23,220 bases of DNA, taken from Angelakisella sp. GTDB lineage: Bacteria; Bacillota; Clostridia; Oscillospirales; Ruminococcaceae. A program made the translations under genes and the position numbers. The notes under the pieces were generated by a model. That model made no database searches, was not told the origin of the DNA, and saw only the letters and a program-made list of their open reading frames with translations. The DNA lies in assembly GCA_020024515.1 (NCBI GenBank), contig JAHHTR010000027.1, positions 1 through 23,220 on the forward strand. The letters run 5' to 3'. This document shows positions 16,987-23,220 of this stretch, one piece after another (positions within the stretch are counted from its first letter, which is position 1; the number at the start of each line of letters is the position of its first letter).

Positions 16987-17647
16987 AAGACTGCAATTAA
17001 TTTATGATATGACAGAAAATACCAACACAGTAGCTGATGTTGGCACTGACCATGGCTATTTAATTTGCTCTTTGGTACAAGGTGGGAAGGTAAAGCAGGG
17101 CATAGCAACTGATATAAATAAATTACCGCTTGAAAGTGCAATTAATGAAATAGCAAAATTGAATTTACAAGACAAAATAATAACATATTTGACAGATGGT
17201 TTGCAAAGTGTAGATGAAGATATTGACAGTGTTATAGTTGCGGGAATGGGTGGCGAGTTAATATCAAAAATTATAGTGGACAGTGACTATAAGGCACATA
17301 GCGAAAGAATGTATTATTTGCAACCAATGACAAAATCTCATGTATTAAGACAATTTTTACTTGATAATGGTTTTGTGATATTGGAGGAAAAGTGTACCGT
17401 TGCAGGTAATCGTCCATATTCGGTTATAAAGACAAAATGGACAGATACAAAAGAAAGTTATAGCTTGTATGATTTATATATGGGAAAAATTTGTGTGAAT
17501 AGTGACAGCTATGCAAGAGAATATGTATTAAAATTGATAGAGCAAATGGATAAAAAAATATTTGGATTAAAACACAATGAAGACAGAGAAGAATATTTAA
17601 AATATAAAGAGTTGTGTGATAAATTAAAGTCACAAATTGATATTTAA
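16979..17647 (+). CDS. trmK: tRNA (adenine(22)-N1)-methyltransferase
   Basis: TrmK methylates A22 in bacterial tRNAs using SAM. The 222-residue protein has the family start (MDRRLQLIYDM), the SAM-binding motif VADVGTDHGYL and the VIVAGMGGELI motif of the active-site region. A C-terminal helical segment after about 170 is usual. An in-frame GTG at 16970 exists, but ATG 16979 is preceded by GGTGAT at the right distance and gives the conserved N terminus. Its ATG overlaps the stop of the membrane-protein gene by 8 bases, so translation is probably coupled. A Nif3-like gene follows by 22 bases, the usual Firmicute pairing (yqfN-yqfO in Bacillus). Confidence 0.95.
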   Translation: MDRRLQLIYDMTENTNTVADVGTDHGYLICSLVQGGKVKQGIATDINKLPLESAINEIAKLNLQDKIITYLTDGLQSVDEDIDSVIVAGMGGELISKIIVDSDYKAHSERMYYLQPMTKSHVLRQFLLDNGFVILEEKCTVAGNRPYSVIKTKWTDTKESYSLYDLYMGKICVNSDSYAREYVLKLIEQMDKKIFGLKHNEDREEYLKYKELCDKLKSQIDI

Positions 17648-17669
17648 TATATAATGAGGTTAATGTTAT

Positions 17670-18416
17670 ATGAAGGTACAGGATATATACAATATAATAG
17701 ATGAGTTTGCTCCATTTGATACAGCTTGTGAGTGGGACAATGTCGGATTGCTTGTTGGTGACAAAGAAAATACAGTAACAGGTGTTCTTCTTGTAATGGA
17801 CATCACAAATGAGATTATTGATGAGGCAATTTGTAAAAACTGCAATTTGATAATTTCACACCACCCAATAATTTTCGGTGGAATAAAGAGAGTATGTGCG
17901 AATACAGTTGTATATAAATGTATAAGAAATAATATTACTGTTATATCCGCACATACAAACCTTGATATTGTTGATGGTGGTGTCAATACAGCATTGGGTG
18001 AAAAAATAAAACTTATCAATTTGCGAGCAATAGGCACAGAAGAAAATATAGGACTGGTTGGAGAGCTTGCGGAAGAAATGTCAGCAGAAGAATTTGCAAA
18101 TCATTTGGAAAAATGCTTGGATATTGTTCCACGATATAACCGAAATGTTGATACAAAGATTAAAACAGTCGGAATATGTGGGGGCAGTGGTGCGGATATT
18201 GCTGTAGAATGTAACAGACTCCATAATATACAGGCTTTTGTAACAGCAGATATTAAAAACAATCAATTTATAGATTGTGCAAATATGGGACTGACACTAT
18301 ATGACTGCGGACACAATGCAACAGAAAGAGTCGTATTACCTGTACTGCAAAAACTTTTGCTATGCAAATGCAAGGTTAATACATTTATTGCAGAAAGTTT
18401 TAATGGTCAAGTGTAA
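17670..18416 (+). CDS. Nif3-like dinuclear metal-centre protein
   Basis: This cytosolic family (YqfO/YbgI) forms toroidal hexamers with two metal ions per subunit. It is often labelled GTP cyclohydrolase I type 2, but its true role is unsettled. Metal ligands are visible in ISHHPIIFGGIKR (His64, His65), in HTNLDIVDGG (His95, Asp99) and in the C-terminal DCGHNATE motif. At 248 residues it is the compact form, without the PII-like insert found in Bacillus YqfO. GAGG precedes the ATG. It follows trmK closely and overlaps the opposite-strand lipoprotein gene by 17 bases at its 3' end. No dedicated terminator is visible. Confidence 0.94.
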   Translation: MKVQDIYNIIDEFAPFDTACEWDNVGLLVGDKENTVTGVLLVMDITNEIIDEAICKNCNLIISHHPIIFGGIKRVCANTVVYKCIRNNITVISAHTNLDIVDGGVNTALGEKIKLINLRAIGTEENIGLVGELAEEMSAEEFANHLEKCLDIVPRYNRNVDTKIKTVGICGGSGADIAVECNRLHNIQAFVTADIKNNQFIDCANMGLTLYDCGHNATERVVLPVLQKLLLCKCKVNTFIAESFNGQV

Positions 18417-18927
18417 AAATTAAATCAACAGTTTGTATCTGTATTGGTTGAAAACTTTCTTTATCAAATACAATATAGCAAGATGTACCGTTACACATAG
18501 CTTCGGCAGTTATGGTATCGGTACTTTGTTCTATATACTTTTCACTGTCATTAAAGTAAGTAAAGATATTATATAGTTCTTTGATTGGTGAAGAATTTGG
18601 CAATTTTGATTTTTCAAAAGGTATACTAAATTCGTCGGTTGAAATATTTACATTCAGATTGTCTATACAATATGTAAATTTATCACTATTATTACTATTT
18701 GTGTTTATAATAACTGTATTTTCTGTACTTGTAACACTTGTTTTTAATATTAAGTCATTTGTTGAATTGTTACCTAAAATGGTTAATTCACCGTTTGCGA
18801 TTTGTGGGAGTATCGGTTTTTTTTCTATATTGGGTATAATATTTGGTTTATTGCAGGCAGAACAGAGTATTATAATTGAAAAAAATACAAATATAGTTTT
18901 AAAAAAGTATTTGATATAGAACACCAC
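18400..18927 (-). CDS. Small predicted lipoprotein, function unknown
   Basis: The reading frame encodes 175 residues. A basic start and hydrophobic stretch (residues 5-22) end in LCSAC, a near-fit lipobox with Cys25 as the likely lipid site; position -3 is Cys instead of the usual Leu. The rest is Asn/Ser/Thr-rich and predicted extracellular, with no domain I recognise. The frame opens with two GTG codons and no ATG. The only purine-rich ribosome-like site (AAGG, 18930-18927) overlaps those codons, so the real start is unclear. The 3' end overlaps the Nif3-like gene tail to tail by 17 bases. The lipoprotein signal and long open frame make it probably real. Confidence 0.7.
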   Translation of the reverse strand: MVFYIKYFFKTIFVFFSIIILCSACNKPNIIPNIEKKPILPQIANGELTILGNNSTNDLILKTSVTSTENTVIINTNSNNSDKFTYCIDNLNVNISTDEFSIPFEKSKLPNSSPIKELYNIFTYFNDSEKYIEQSTDTITAEAMCNGTSCYIVFDKESFQPIQIQTVDLIFTLDH

Positions 18928-18940
18928 CTTGATGATATAA

Positions 18941-18968
18941 AATATACTACAATAATAATCTTATGCAA
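18941..18968 (-). promoter_or_regulatory. Possible promoter of the small lipoprotein gene
   Basis: On the minus strand TTGCAT (18968-18963) and TATATT (18946-18941) are 16 bases apart. Transcription would begin near 18934, only about 7 bases before the first GTG codon, which would make the message almost leaderless. The -35 box touches the upstream terminator. Confidence 0.4.
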
Positions 18969-19013
18969 AAAGACAGACTAAAAGTATAAAATTTACTTCC
19001 GGTCTGTCTTTTA
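18966..19013 (-). terminator. Terminator of the acpS-nnr unit
   Basis: AAAAGACAGAC (18968-18978) pairs perfectly with GTCTGTCTTTT (19002-19012), and a short inner stem is formed by AAGTA and TACTT. On the minus strand it follows the nnr stop by about 20 bases and runs into a U-tract. It also has T residues on the plus strand, so it could act in both directions. Confidence 0.85.
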
Positions 19014-19033
19014 ATTTTCAATATTTTTTTATA

Positions 19034-20536
19034 TTATTCTTCTTCAAGCTCTTTTAGGACTCTGCCAAAATAATATGGCATATCAGATGGTAAAATATAC
19101 AGTTTATGATTTGTTTCGGACAGTAATTCCGTTGTTTTACCTTGCAGATAAAGAGCCAGTTTAACAGCGTCAACTAAACCTATATTTTGTGCCACAAAGC
19201 CTGAGATTATACCTGTTAATATATCACCACTACCTGCTTTTGCAAGTGCATTGTTGCCACCAAAGTGCCATATATTTTCATCATTATTATATATCTTTGT
19301 TATAAAGTCTTTAAGCACCAAGATAACATCTGTTTCTTTAACAAATTCTTTGCAAATATCTTCCAAACTTTTTTTGTTCTGAGATACATAACTCTTTGTC
19401 AAACGCTTGAATTCTCCGATATGTGGAGTAATTAAGATATGACAGTTACGTTGATTTTGCAAAATATTTACTTTATCTTTAATTGAATTTAGTCCGTCAG
19501 CATCTATAATAACAGGAACTTTTGAACGATTGATGATAGAACGAACAATCAGTTGTGTATGTATGTTGTCTCCCATACCGCAACCCAGTGCAATAGCTGT
19601 ACAGTTGGTGGTTTTTTCAAAAATGGTTTTTATGTTGGATTTATCTATACTGCCAAATTCATTTTCTTTCATCGGGATACAGACTACTTCGGGATAAGCA
19701 ATATTTACAGCGTTACAAACTTTTGGTACAGAAAATAAATATATATATCCTACACCTGTTCTCAGTGCTGAGTGACAGGCAAGCAGTGCTGCGCCTATAT
19801 ATTGTTCGCTGCCGCAAATTAGAGCAAGTTTACCGTTATTTCCCTTATTTGACCAAGGGAAATGCTTTGGTATTTTAACATTGCTTTTATCAATTAATTG
19901 TGTACCAAAATTATTGTCTTCAATGACTTCGCTGACTTTGTTTTCAATTACGTGTATTGTGCCGCAACTGTAATTTGCCCAATTTACACAATGCGCCGGT
20001 TTCTTTTTTGATAAGACAATAGTCATATTCGGTTTAAAGAATGTGGAATACTTACCTGTATCACATTCCACACCCGATGGAATATCTATTGCCACTTTGT
20101 AGGCTTGTGAATTGTTATACATTTGGCATAATGGATTAAGTTTTTCCGGTAACTTTCCTTTAAATCCTATACCATATATTCCATCAACGATAATGTCGGC
20201 ATTTTCAAAAACTGCTTCATCTATATTTTCGAGTACTTTAACAGATAGTGGCATTTGCGCAAGTGCGGTTTCGCCCTCTTTGGTTTTAAATTCTCCGTCA
20301 ATGAAATAAATAGAAACATTACAAATACTGCTTATTTTACTGGCTGCAACTATCGCATCTGCACCGTTATTGCCTTTTCCACACAAAAATAAAATGTTTT
20401 TATCTTGGATATTCAGTTGTTCACGCATAAATAGAGCAATACTAATGCCTGCATCTTCAACCATTTCCCAATAAGATTTCCCACTTAATGAAAGTAATTT
20501 TTCTGCTGCTTTTATATCTTTATATGTAATAAACAT
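19034..20536 (-). CDS. nnr: Bifunctional NAD(P)HX epimerase / ADP-dependent NAD(P)HX dehydratase
   Basis: This enzyme repairs hydrated NADH and NADPH. The N-terminal YjeF_N half epimerises the R and S forms (motifs LFLCGKGNNGADA and VAIDIPSGVECDTG). The C-terminal ribokinase-like half dehydrates the S form with ADP (motifs ALICGSEQYIGAA, IDADGLNSI, LITPHIGEFKRL and the nucleotide-site AKAGSGDILTGII). The frame is open 21 codons further upstream, but that part overlaps acpS. ATG 20536, with GGAG in TTTTGGAGTGTGAAG before it, yields the family N terminus (MFITYKDIKAAEK) and 500 residues. It follows acpS after 25 bases, a common Firmicute pairing. Confidence 0.96.
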   Translation of the reverse strand: MFITYKDIKAAEKLLSLSGKSYWEMVEDAGISIALFMREQLNIQDKNILFLCGKGNNGADAIVAASKISSICNVSIYFIDGEFKTKEGETALAQMPLSVKVLENIDEAVFENADIIVDGIYGIGFKGKLPEKLNPLCQMYNNSQAYKVAIDIPSGVECDTGKYSTFFKPNMTIVLSKKKPAHCVNWANYSCGTIHVIENKVSEVIEDNNFGTQLIDKSNVKIPKHFPWSNKGNNGKLALICGSEQYIGAALLACHSALRTGVGYIYLFSVPKVCNAVNIAYPEVVCIPMKENEFGSIDKSNIKTIFEKTTNCTAIALGCGMGDNIHTQLIVRSIINRSKVPVIIDADGLNSIKDKVNILQNQRNCHILITPHIGEFKRLTKSYVSQNKKSLEDICKEFVKETDVILVLKDFITKIYNNDENIWHFGGNNALAKAGSGDILTGIISGFVAQNIGLVDAVKLALYLQGKTTELLSETNHKLYILPSDMPYYFGRVLKELEEE

Positions 20537-20561
20537 TTTCTTCACACTCCAAAATAATTTA

Positions 20562-20918
20562 TTATTTTTGCAAGATAACCATTGCGGTTGCAGTTTCACT
20601 TGTATGTGTAATGCTCAAAGATGCCCAATTATATGGATAATCTTTTTTTGCCTTTTCGGTTAATTTAAAGTTTGGAACACCTTTTTCATTATGTATAATT
20701 CCTATTTCACATAAATCTAAATTTTCAATTCCTGTTCCATAAGCCTTTAAAAAAGCCTCTTTTGCACACCAAAGCCCTGCCGCAGTTTCGTATGGTTTGG
20801 ATTTTTTATTTATATATTCAATTTCATAAGGAGAAAAAACACGTTCAATAAATCGCTGATTTAAAAGTTTTTTTTTCATTCTGTAAACTTGCAAACTATC
20901 TATCCCGCACAAAAACAA
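20562..20918 (-). CDS. acpS: Holo-[acyl-carrier-protein] synthase
   Basis: AcpS transfers the 4'-phosphopantetheine arm from coenzyme A to apo-ACP, activating it for fatty acid synthesis. The 118-residue protein has the metal-binding Asp7 in CGIDSLQVYRM, the RVFSPYEIEYI segment, WCAKEAFLKAYGTG with Glu54, and the C-terminal SLSITHTSETATA. The length is typical. The start is a TTG codon (20918-20916), because GGGAGG lies 7 bases upstream and no ATG or GTG gives a complete N terminus. It is the first gene of the minus-strand acpS-nnr unit behind the promoter at 21000-20972. Confidence 0.94.
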   Translation of the reverse strand: MFLCGIDSLQVYRMKKKLLNQRFIERVFSPYEIEYINKKSKPYETAAGLWCAKEAFLKAYGTGIENLDLCEIGIIHNEKGVPNFKLTEKAKKDYPYNWASLSITHTSETATAMVILQK

Positions 20919-20971
20919 CTGTTATCCTCCCATATAAAAATTAATGTAGGTTTAATATATTAAATAAGGTA

Positions 20972-21000
20972 ATTTTAACATATTTATATATTTATTTCAA
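20972..21000 (-). promoter_or_regulatory. Predicted sigma-A promoter for acpS-nnr
   Basis: On the minus strand TTGAAA (21000-20995) and TAAAAT (20977-20972) have a 17-base spacer. The site sits 54 bases upstream of the acpS start codon and is divergent from the tcdA promoter. Confidence 0.6.
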
Positions 21001-21018
21001 TAAATTTTATATTTTTAA

Positions 21019-21047
21019 TAGACACATGTATTCTATTATGATAATAT
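21019..21047 (+). promoter_or_regulatory. Predicted extended -10 promoter for tcdA-asnA
   Basis: TAGACA (21019-21024) and TAATAT (21042-21047) are 17 bases apart. A TG dinucleotide (21039-21040) one base before the -10 box gives the extended -10 form. The start would be near 21054, about 47 bases before tcdA. Confidence 0.65.
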
Positions 21048-21100
21048 ATACATATTGATAGGCTTGTTTTAGTTACTTATAATAATGAGGTGTAATGTAA

Positions 21101-21826
21101 ATGTTTGATTTTGGAGTACGCACTTTGGCTATTTTGGGCGAAGAAAATATGGATATACTAATGAACAGTACTGTGGCAGTAGTGGGAATTGGCGGAGTAG
21201 GTTCTGCCTGTGCCGAGTCACTGTGCAGATGCGGAGTGGGGAATTTAATATTGATTGATAATGATACAGTATCGTTAAGTAATTGCAACAGGCAATTAAT
21301 AGCAACACAAGATAAACTGGATATAGACAAAACAGCTGTGGCGCGGGAAAGATACAAAAATATAAATCCACAATGTAATATAAAGGTTTTTAAAGAGAAT
21401 TATACACCTGAAAACAGTGATTTTTTATTTGATTTAAAGCCTAATGTAATAGTAGATGCGATTGACACAGTTACATCAAAATTACATTTGATAGTAACAG
21501 CAAAAGAAAAAAATATACAGATATTTTCGTCAATGGGTACAGGCAATAGGTTAGATCCGTCAAAGCTTTGTTATGGCGATATAAAAGATACAATAGGAAA
21601 TGGTTGTAATTTTTCAAGAATTATAAGAAAAGAGCTTAATAAACGTGGTGTATCTTCACTGGATATAGTTTATTCAAAAGAACCGGCGATAAAAGGTGTT
21701 TGCACAGACAGTCAAAACGGCAGACATTCACCGGGTAGTTCACCATTTGTGCCACCTGTTGCGGGTTTTTTATTGGGATATAAAACAATTCAATATTTAA
21801 TAAATAAAAAAACAGAAATGGAGTAA
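21101..21826 (+). CDS. tcdA: tRNA threonylcarbamoyladenosine dehydratase
   Basis: TcdA cyclises the t6A base at tRNA position 37 to ct6A in an ATP-dependent reaction. The 241-residue protein is an E1-like (ThiF/MoeB) adenylyltransferase: the nucleotide-binding motif GIGGVGS (29-35) is followed by LIDNDTVSLSNCNRQ, with Asp53/Asp55 and Arg64 as expected. The central VDAIDTVTSKLHL and the C-terminal SPGSSPFVPPVAGFLLGY are characteristic of the TcdA/YgdL branch. GAGGTG is the ribosome site. asnA starts 6 bases after its stop, so the two are cotranscribed. Confidence 0.95.
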   Translation: MFDFGVRTLAILGEENMDILMNSTVAVVGIGGVGSACAESLCRCGVGNLILIDNDTVSLSNCNRQLIATQDKLDIDKTAVARERYKNINPQCNIKVFKENYTPENSDFLFDLKPNVIVDAIDTVTSKLHLIVTAKEKNIQIFSSMGTGNRLDPSKLCYGDIKDTIGNGCNFSRIIRKELNKRGVSSLDIVYSKEPAIKGVCTDSQNGRHSPGSSPFVPPVAGFLLGYKTIQYLINKKTEME

Positions 21827-21832
21827 TCAGTA

Positions 21833-22855
21833 GTGGGAGTTACTAAACAAAGAGGGTTAATTATACCCAATAATTACACATCTAAATTGGATATTTTGGA
21901 AACAGAAGCAGCAATTAAACTTGCAAAAGATACTTTTGAGAGAGAACTTGCAGAGGCACTTAATCTTACACGTGTATCAGCACCACTGTTTGTCCGTCCC
22001 GAAACAGGTCTTAATGATGATCTAAATGGTATAGAACGTCCTGTACAGTTCGATATATTAAATCTTAATGCAGATGTACAGATTGTTCAGTCATTGGCAA
22101 AATGGAAACGTATGGCATTAAAAAATTATGGATTTGCACCGAATACAGGACTTTATACAGATATGAATGCCATACGTCGTGATGAAGATCTTGATAATTT
22201 GCACTCGGTATACGTAGACCAATGGGACTGGGAGCTGGTTATCAGCAGAGAAGAAAGAAATATAGATACATTAAAAGAAATAGTTAAAAAGATATGGGCA
22301 GTGTTTATTGATTCTCAAAATATTATTTGTGAGCGTTTCCCTGCACTGTCTCGACATTTTGCAAAAGAGATTAAATTTATAACTACACAAGAGCTACTTG
22401 ATAGGTATCCCGATAAGACAGATAAAGAGCGAGAAAAGCTGATTGCAAAGGAATACGGAGCAGTATTTATTATGCAGATAGGCTGTAATCTAAGCAACGG
22501 TAAGCCACATGACGGACGAGCTCCAGATTATGATGACTGGACAATGAATGGCGATATATTGGTATGGTATGAGCCACTTGATAGAGCAGTTGAGCTCTCC
22601 TCAATGGGTGTACGTGTAGATAGAGAAAGATTATTAAAACAACTTGAAGAAAGAAATGCTATGGACAGAACAAATCTGTTGTATCATAAATTATTGTTGG
22701 AAGACAAATTGCCACTGACAATAGGCGGTGGTATAGGTCAATCAAGAATATGTATGGTTTTACTGGAAAAAGTACATGTTGGTGAAGTACAGGCATCGGT
22801 TTGGCCTGATGAAATGTTAGAAATAACAGAGGCGAATGGAATACATTTATTGTAA
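21833..22855 (+). CDS. asnA: Ammonia-dependent asparagine synthetase (aspartate-ammonia ligase)
   Basis: AsnA makes asparagine from aspartate, ammonia and ATP, and is related to class II aminoacyl-tRNA synthetases. The 340-residue protein matches the family throughout: KLDILETE, ELAEALNLTRVSAPLFV, the YTDMNAIRRDEDLDNLHSVY segment, QWDWE, and the C-terminal motif 3-like IGGGIGQSRICMVLL. The start is GTG, with GGAG about 10 bases upstream inside the tcdA stop region, which suggests coupling. It precedes a type III glutamine synthetase gene by 38 bases, so both ammonia-assimilating enzymes would lie in one message. Confidence 0.97.
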   Translation: MGVTKQRGLIIPNNYTSKLDILETEAAIKLAKDTFERELAEALNLTRVSAPLFVRPETGLNDDLNGIERPVQFDILNLNADVQIVQSLAKWKRMALKNYGFAPNTGLYTDMNAIRRDEDLDNLHSVYVDQWDWELVISREERNIDTLKEIVKKIWAVFIDSQNIICERFPALSRHFAKEIKFITTQELLDRYPDKTDKEREKLIAKEYGAVFIMQIGCNLSNGKPHDGRAPDYDDWTMNGDILVWYEPLDRAVELSSMGVRVDRERLLKQLEERNAMDRTNLLYHKLLLEDKLPLTIGGGIGQSRICMVLLEKVHVGEVQASVWPDEMLEITEANGIHLL

Positions 22856-22893
22856 TTAATAATTTTAATATATCATAACAAAGGAGAAACAGT

Positions 22894-23202
22894 ATGAGCG
22901 TAACTTTGCAAGATAACAATAAAGTAGAAATTTTCGGAGAAAATGTTTTTAGCAGAAAAGTAATGAAAAGTAGATTGGCTCCACATATTTATGAGGAGTT
23001 TATCGAGAGTACTAAAAAAGGTGGAGCTATTTCACCTATAGTTGCAAAAGCAGTTGCTAAAGCTATGAAGGATTGGGCAGTTGAAAAAGGTGCAACACAT
23101 TATACACACTGGTTTCAACCATTAACAGGAATAACTGCTGGTAAGTTTGATTCTTTTATAACACCTAGAGCAATTTGCGAAACAGCGAGCATTGTGAGAT
23201 AA
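22894..23202 (+). pseudogene. glnN: Type III glutamine synthetase, interrupted after about 91 codons
   Basis: The first 91 codons follow the N terminus of type III glutamine synthetases, enzymes of roughly 700 residues that make glutamine from glutamate, ammonia and ATP. Typical segments are FGENVFSRKVMKSRL, GGAISPIVAKAVAKAMKDWA and GATHYTHWFQPLTG. The conserved run after that is usually TAEKHDSFI; here it is TAGKFDSFI. After Thr-Pro (to 23166) resemblance ends, and RAICETASIVR leads to two stop codons at 23200-23205. No other frame restores the expected sequence before the window ends. AAGGAG is a strong ribosome site. The likely cause is an insertion or rearrangement at about 23166; a short truncated paralogue is the alternative. 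No known family member of this length comes to mind. Confidence 0.7.
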
Positions 23203-23220
23203 TAATGGTAGTGATGAAAA
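23167..23220 (+). other. Unassigned sequence after the glnN break, possible left end of an insertion
   Basis: These 54 bases do not continue glutamine synthetase in any plus-strand frame. GCAAT (23170-23174) can pair with ATTGT (23191-23195) using one wobble, a weak hairpin. An ATG at 23205, with GTGAG nine bases before it, could open a new reading frame that runs off the window. I could not match the sequence to an insertion sequence end, a group I intron or a group II intron boundary. Confidence 0.35.

Noticed and set aside
18581..18919. Plus-strand open frame with hydrophobic stretches opposite the small lipoprotein
   Set aside because: It has no ribosome site and its hydrophobic region mirrors the lipoprotein signal peptide region; the minus-strand frame has a plausible lipobox.
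20537..20599. Upstream extension of nnr by 21 codons
   Set aside because: It overlaps the end of acpS, whereas ATG 20536 has a ribosome site and gives the conserved family N terminus.
23167..23220. Group I or group II intron start inside glnN
   Set aside because: The break follows a T, as group I introns require, but no guide pairing with the upstream exon is visible. A GTGYG-type group II start is absent at the junction. It remains possible only if the true junction lies elsewhere.

Overview
This window reads as a stretch of chromosome from a low-GC Gram-positive bacterium, most likely an anaerobic Clostridia-type Firmicute. The DNA is strongly AT-rich. Signals are Gram-positive in style: purine-rich ribosome sites, TTGACA/TATAAT promoters, and intrinsic terminators with U-tracts. 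Gene orders are Firmicute-typical: dnaG-rpoD, trmK next to a Nif3-like gene, and acpS next to nnr. A SAM-I riboswitch controls metK. A secreted, membrane-tethered pullulanase and a type III glutamine synthetase fit a gut or rumen carbohydrate degrader. The exact taxon cannot be fixed from sequence alone.

Layout, left to right. (1) 1-3240: a cell-surface type I pullulanase with its own promoter, then rpmE (ribosomal protein L31) and a strong terminator. (2) 3249-9227: a CorC/CNNM-type membrane protein behind a near-perfect promoter, a HIT hydrolase, a ComEC-like channel, the GTPase HflX (with a promoter overlapping the comEC stop codon), and a lipoprotein with four 12-bp coding repeats. (3) 9229-10784, minus strand: metK with a full SAM-I riboswitch, terminator/antiterminator and consensus promoter. 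(4) 10919-18416: dnaG and rpoD ending in a long terminator, then glmM, an RlmI/K-type methyltransferase, an uncharacterised one-pass membrane protein, trmK and a Nif3-like metalloprotein. (5) 18400-20918, minus strand: a small lipoprotein overlapping the Nif3 gene tail to tail, and an acpS-nnr operon. (6) 21019-23220: tcdA, asnA and the first part of a type III glutamine synthetase gene.

Most of this is housekeeping: replication priming, transcription, translation accessory functions, SAM supply and tRNA/rRNA modification, NAD(P)HX repair, carrier protein activation, cell-wall precursor synthesis and ammonia assimilation. I see no CRISPR array, complete transposon, tRNA or rRNA gene. The most anomalous point is at the right edge. 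The glutamine synthetase reading frame follows its family closely to about codon 91, then turns into unrelated sequence and stops about 11 codons later, with a possible new start codon just after. That looks like the left edge of an insertion or rearrangement, and the window ends too soon to identify it. Weaker leads are the ComEC C-terminal domain lacking its metal-binding motif, the unknown membrane protein coupled to trmK, and the near-leaderless lipoprotein gene.
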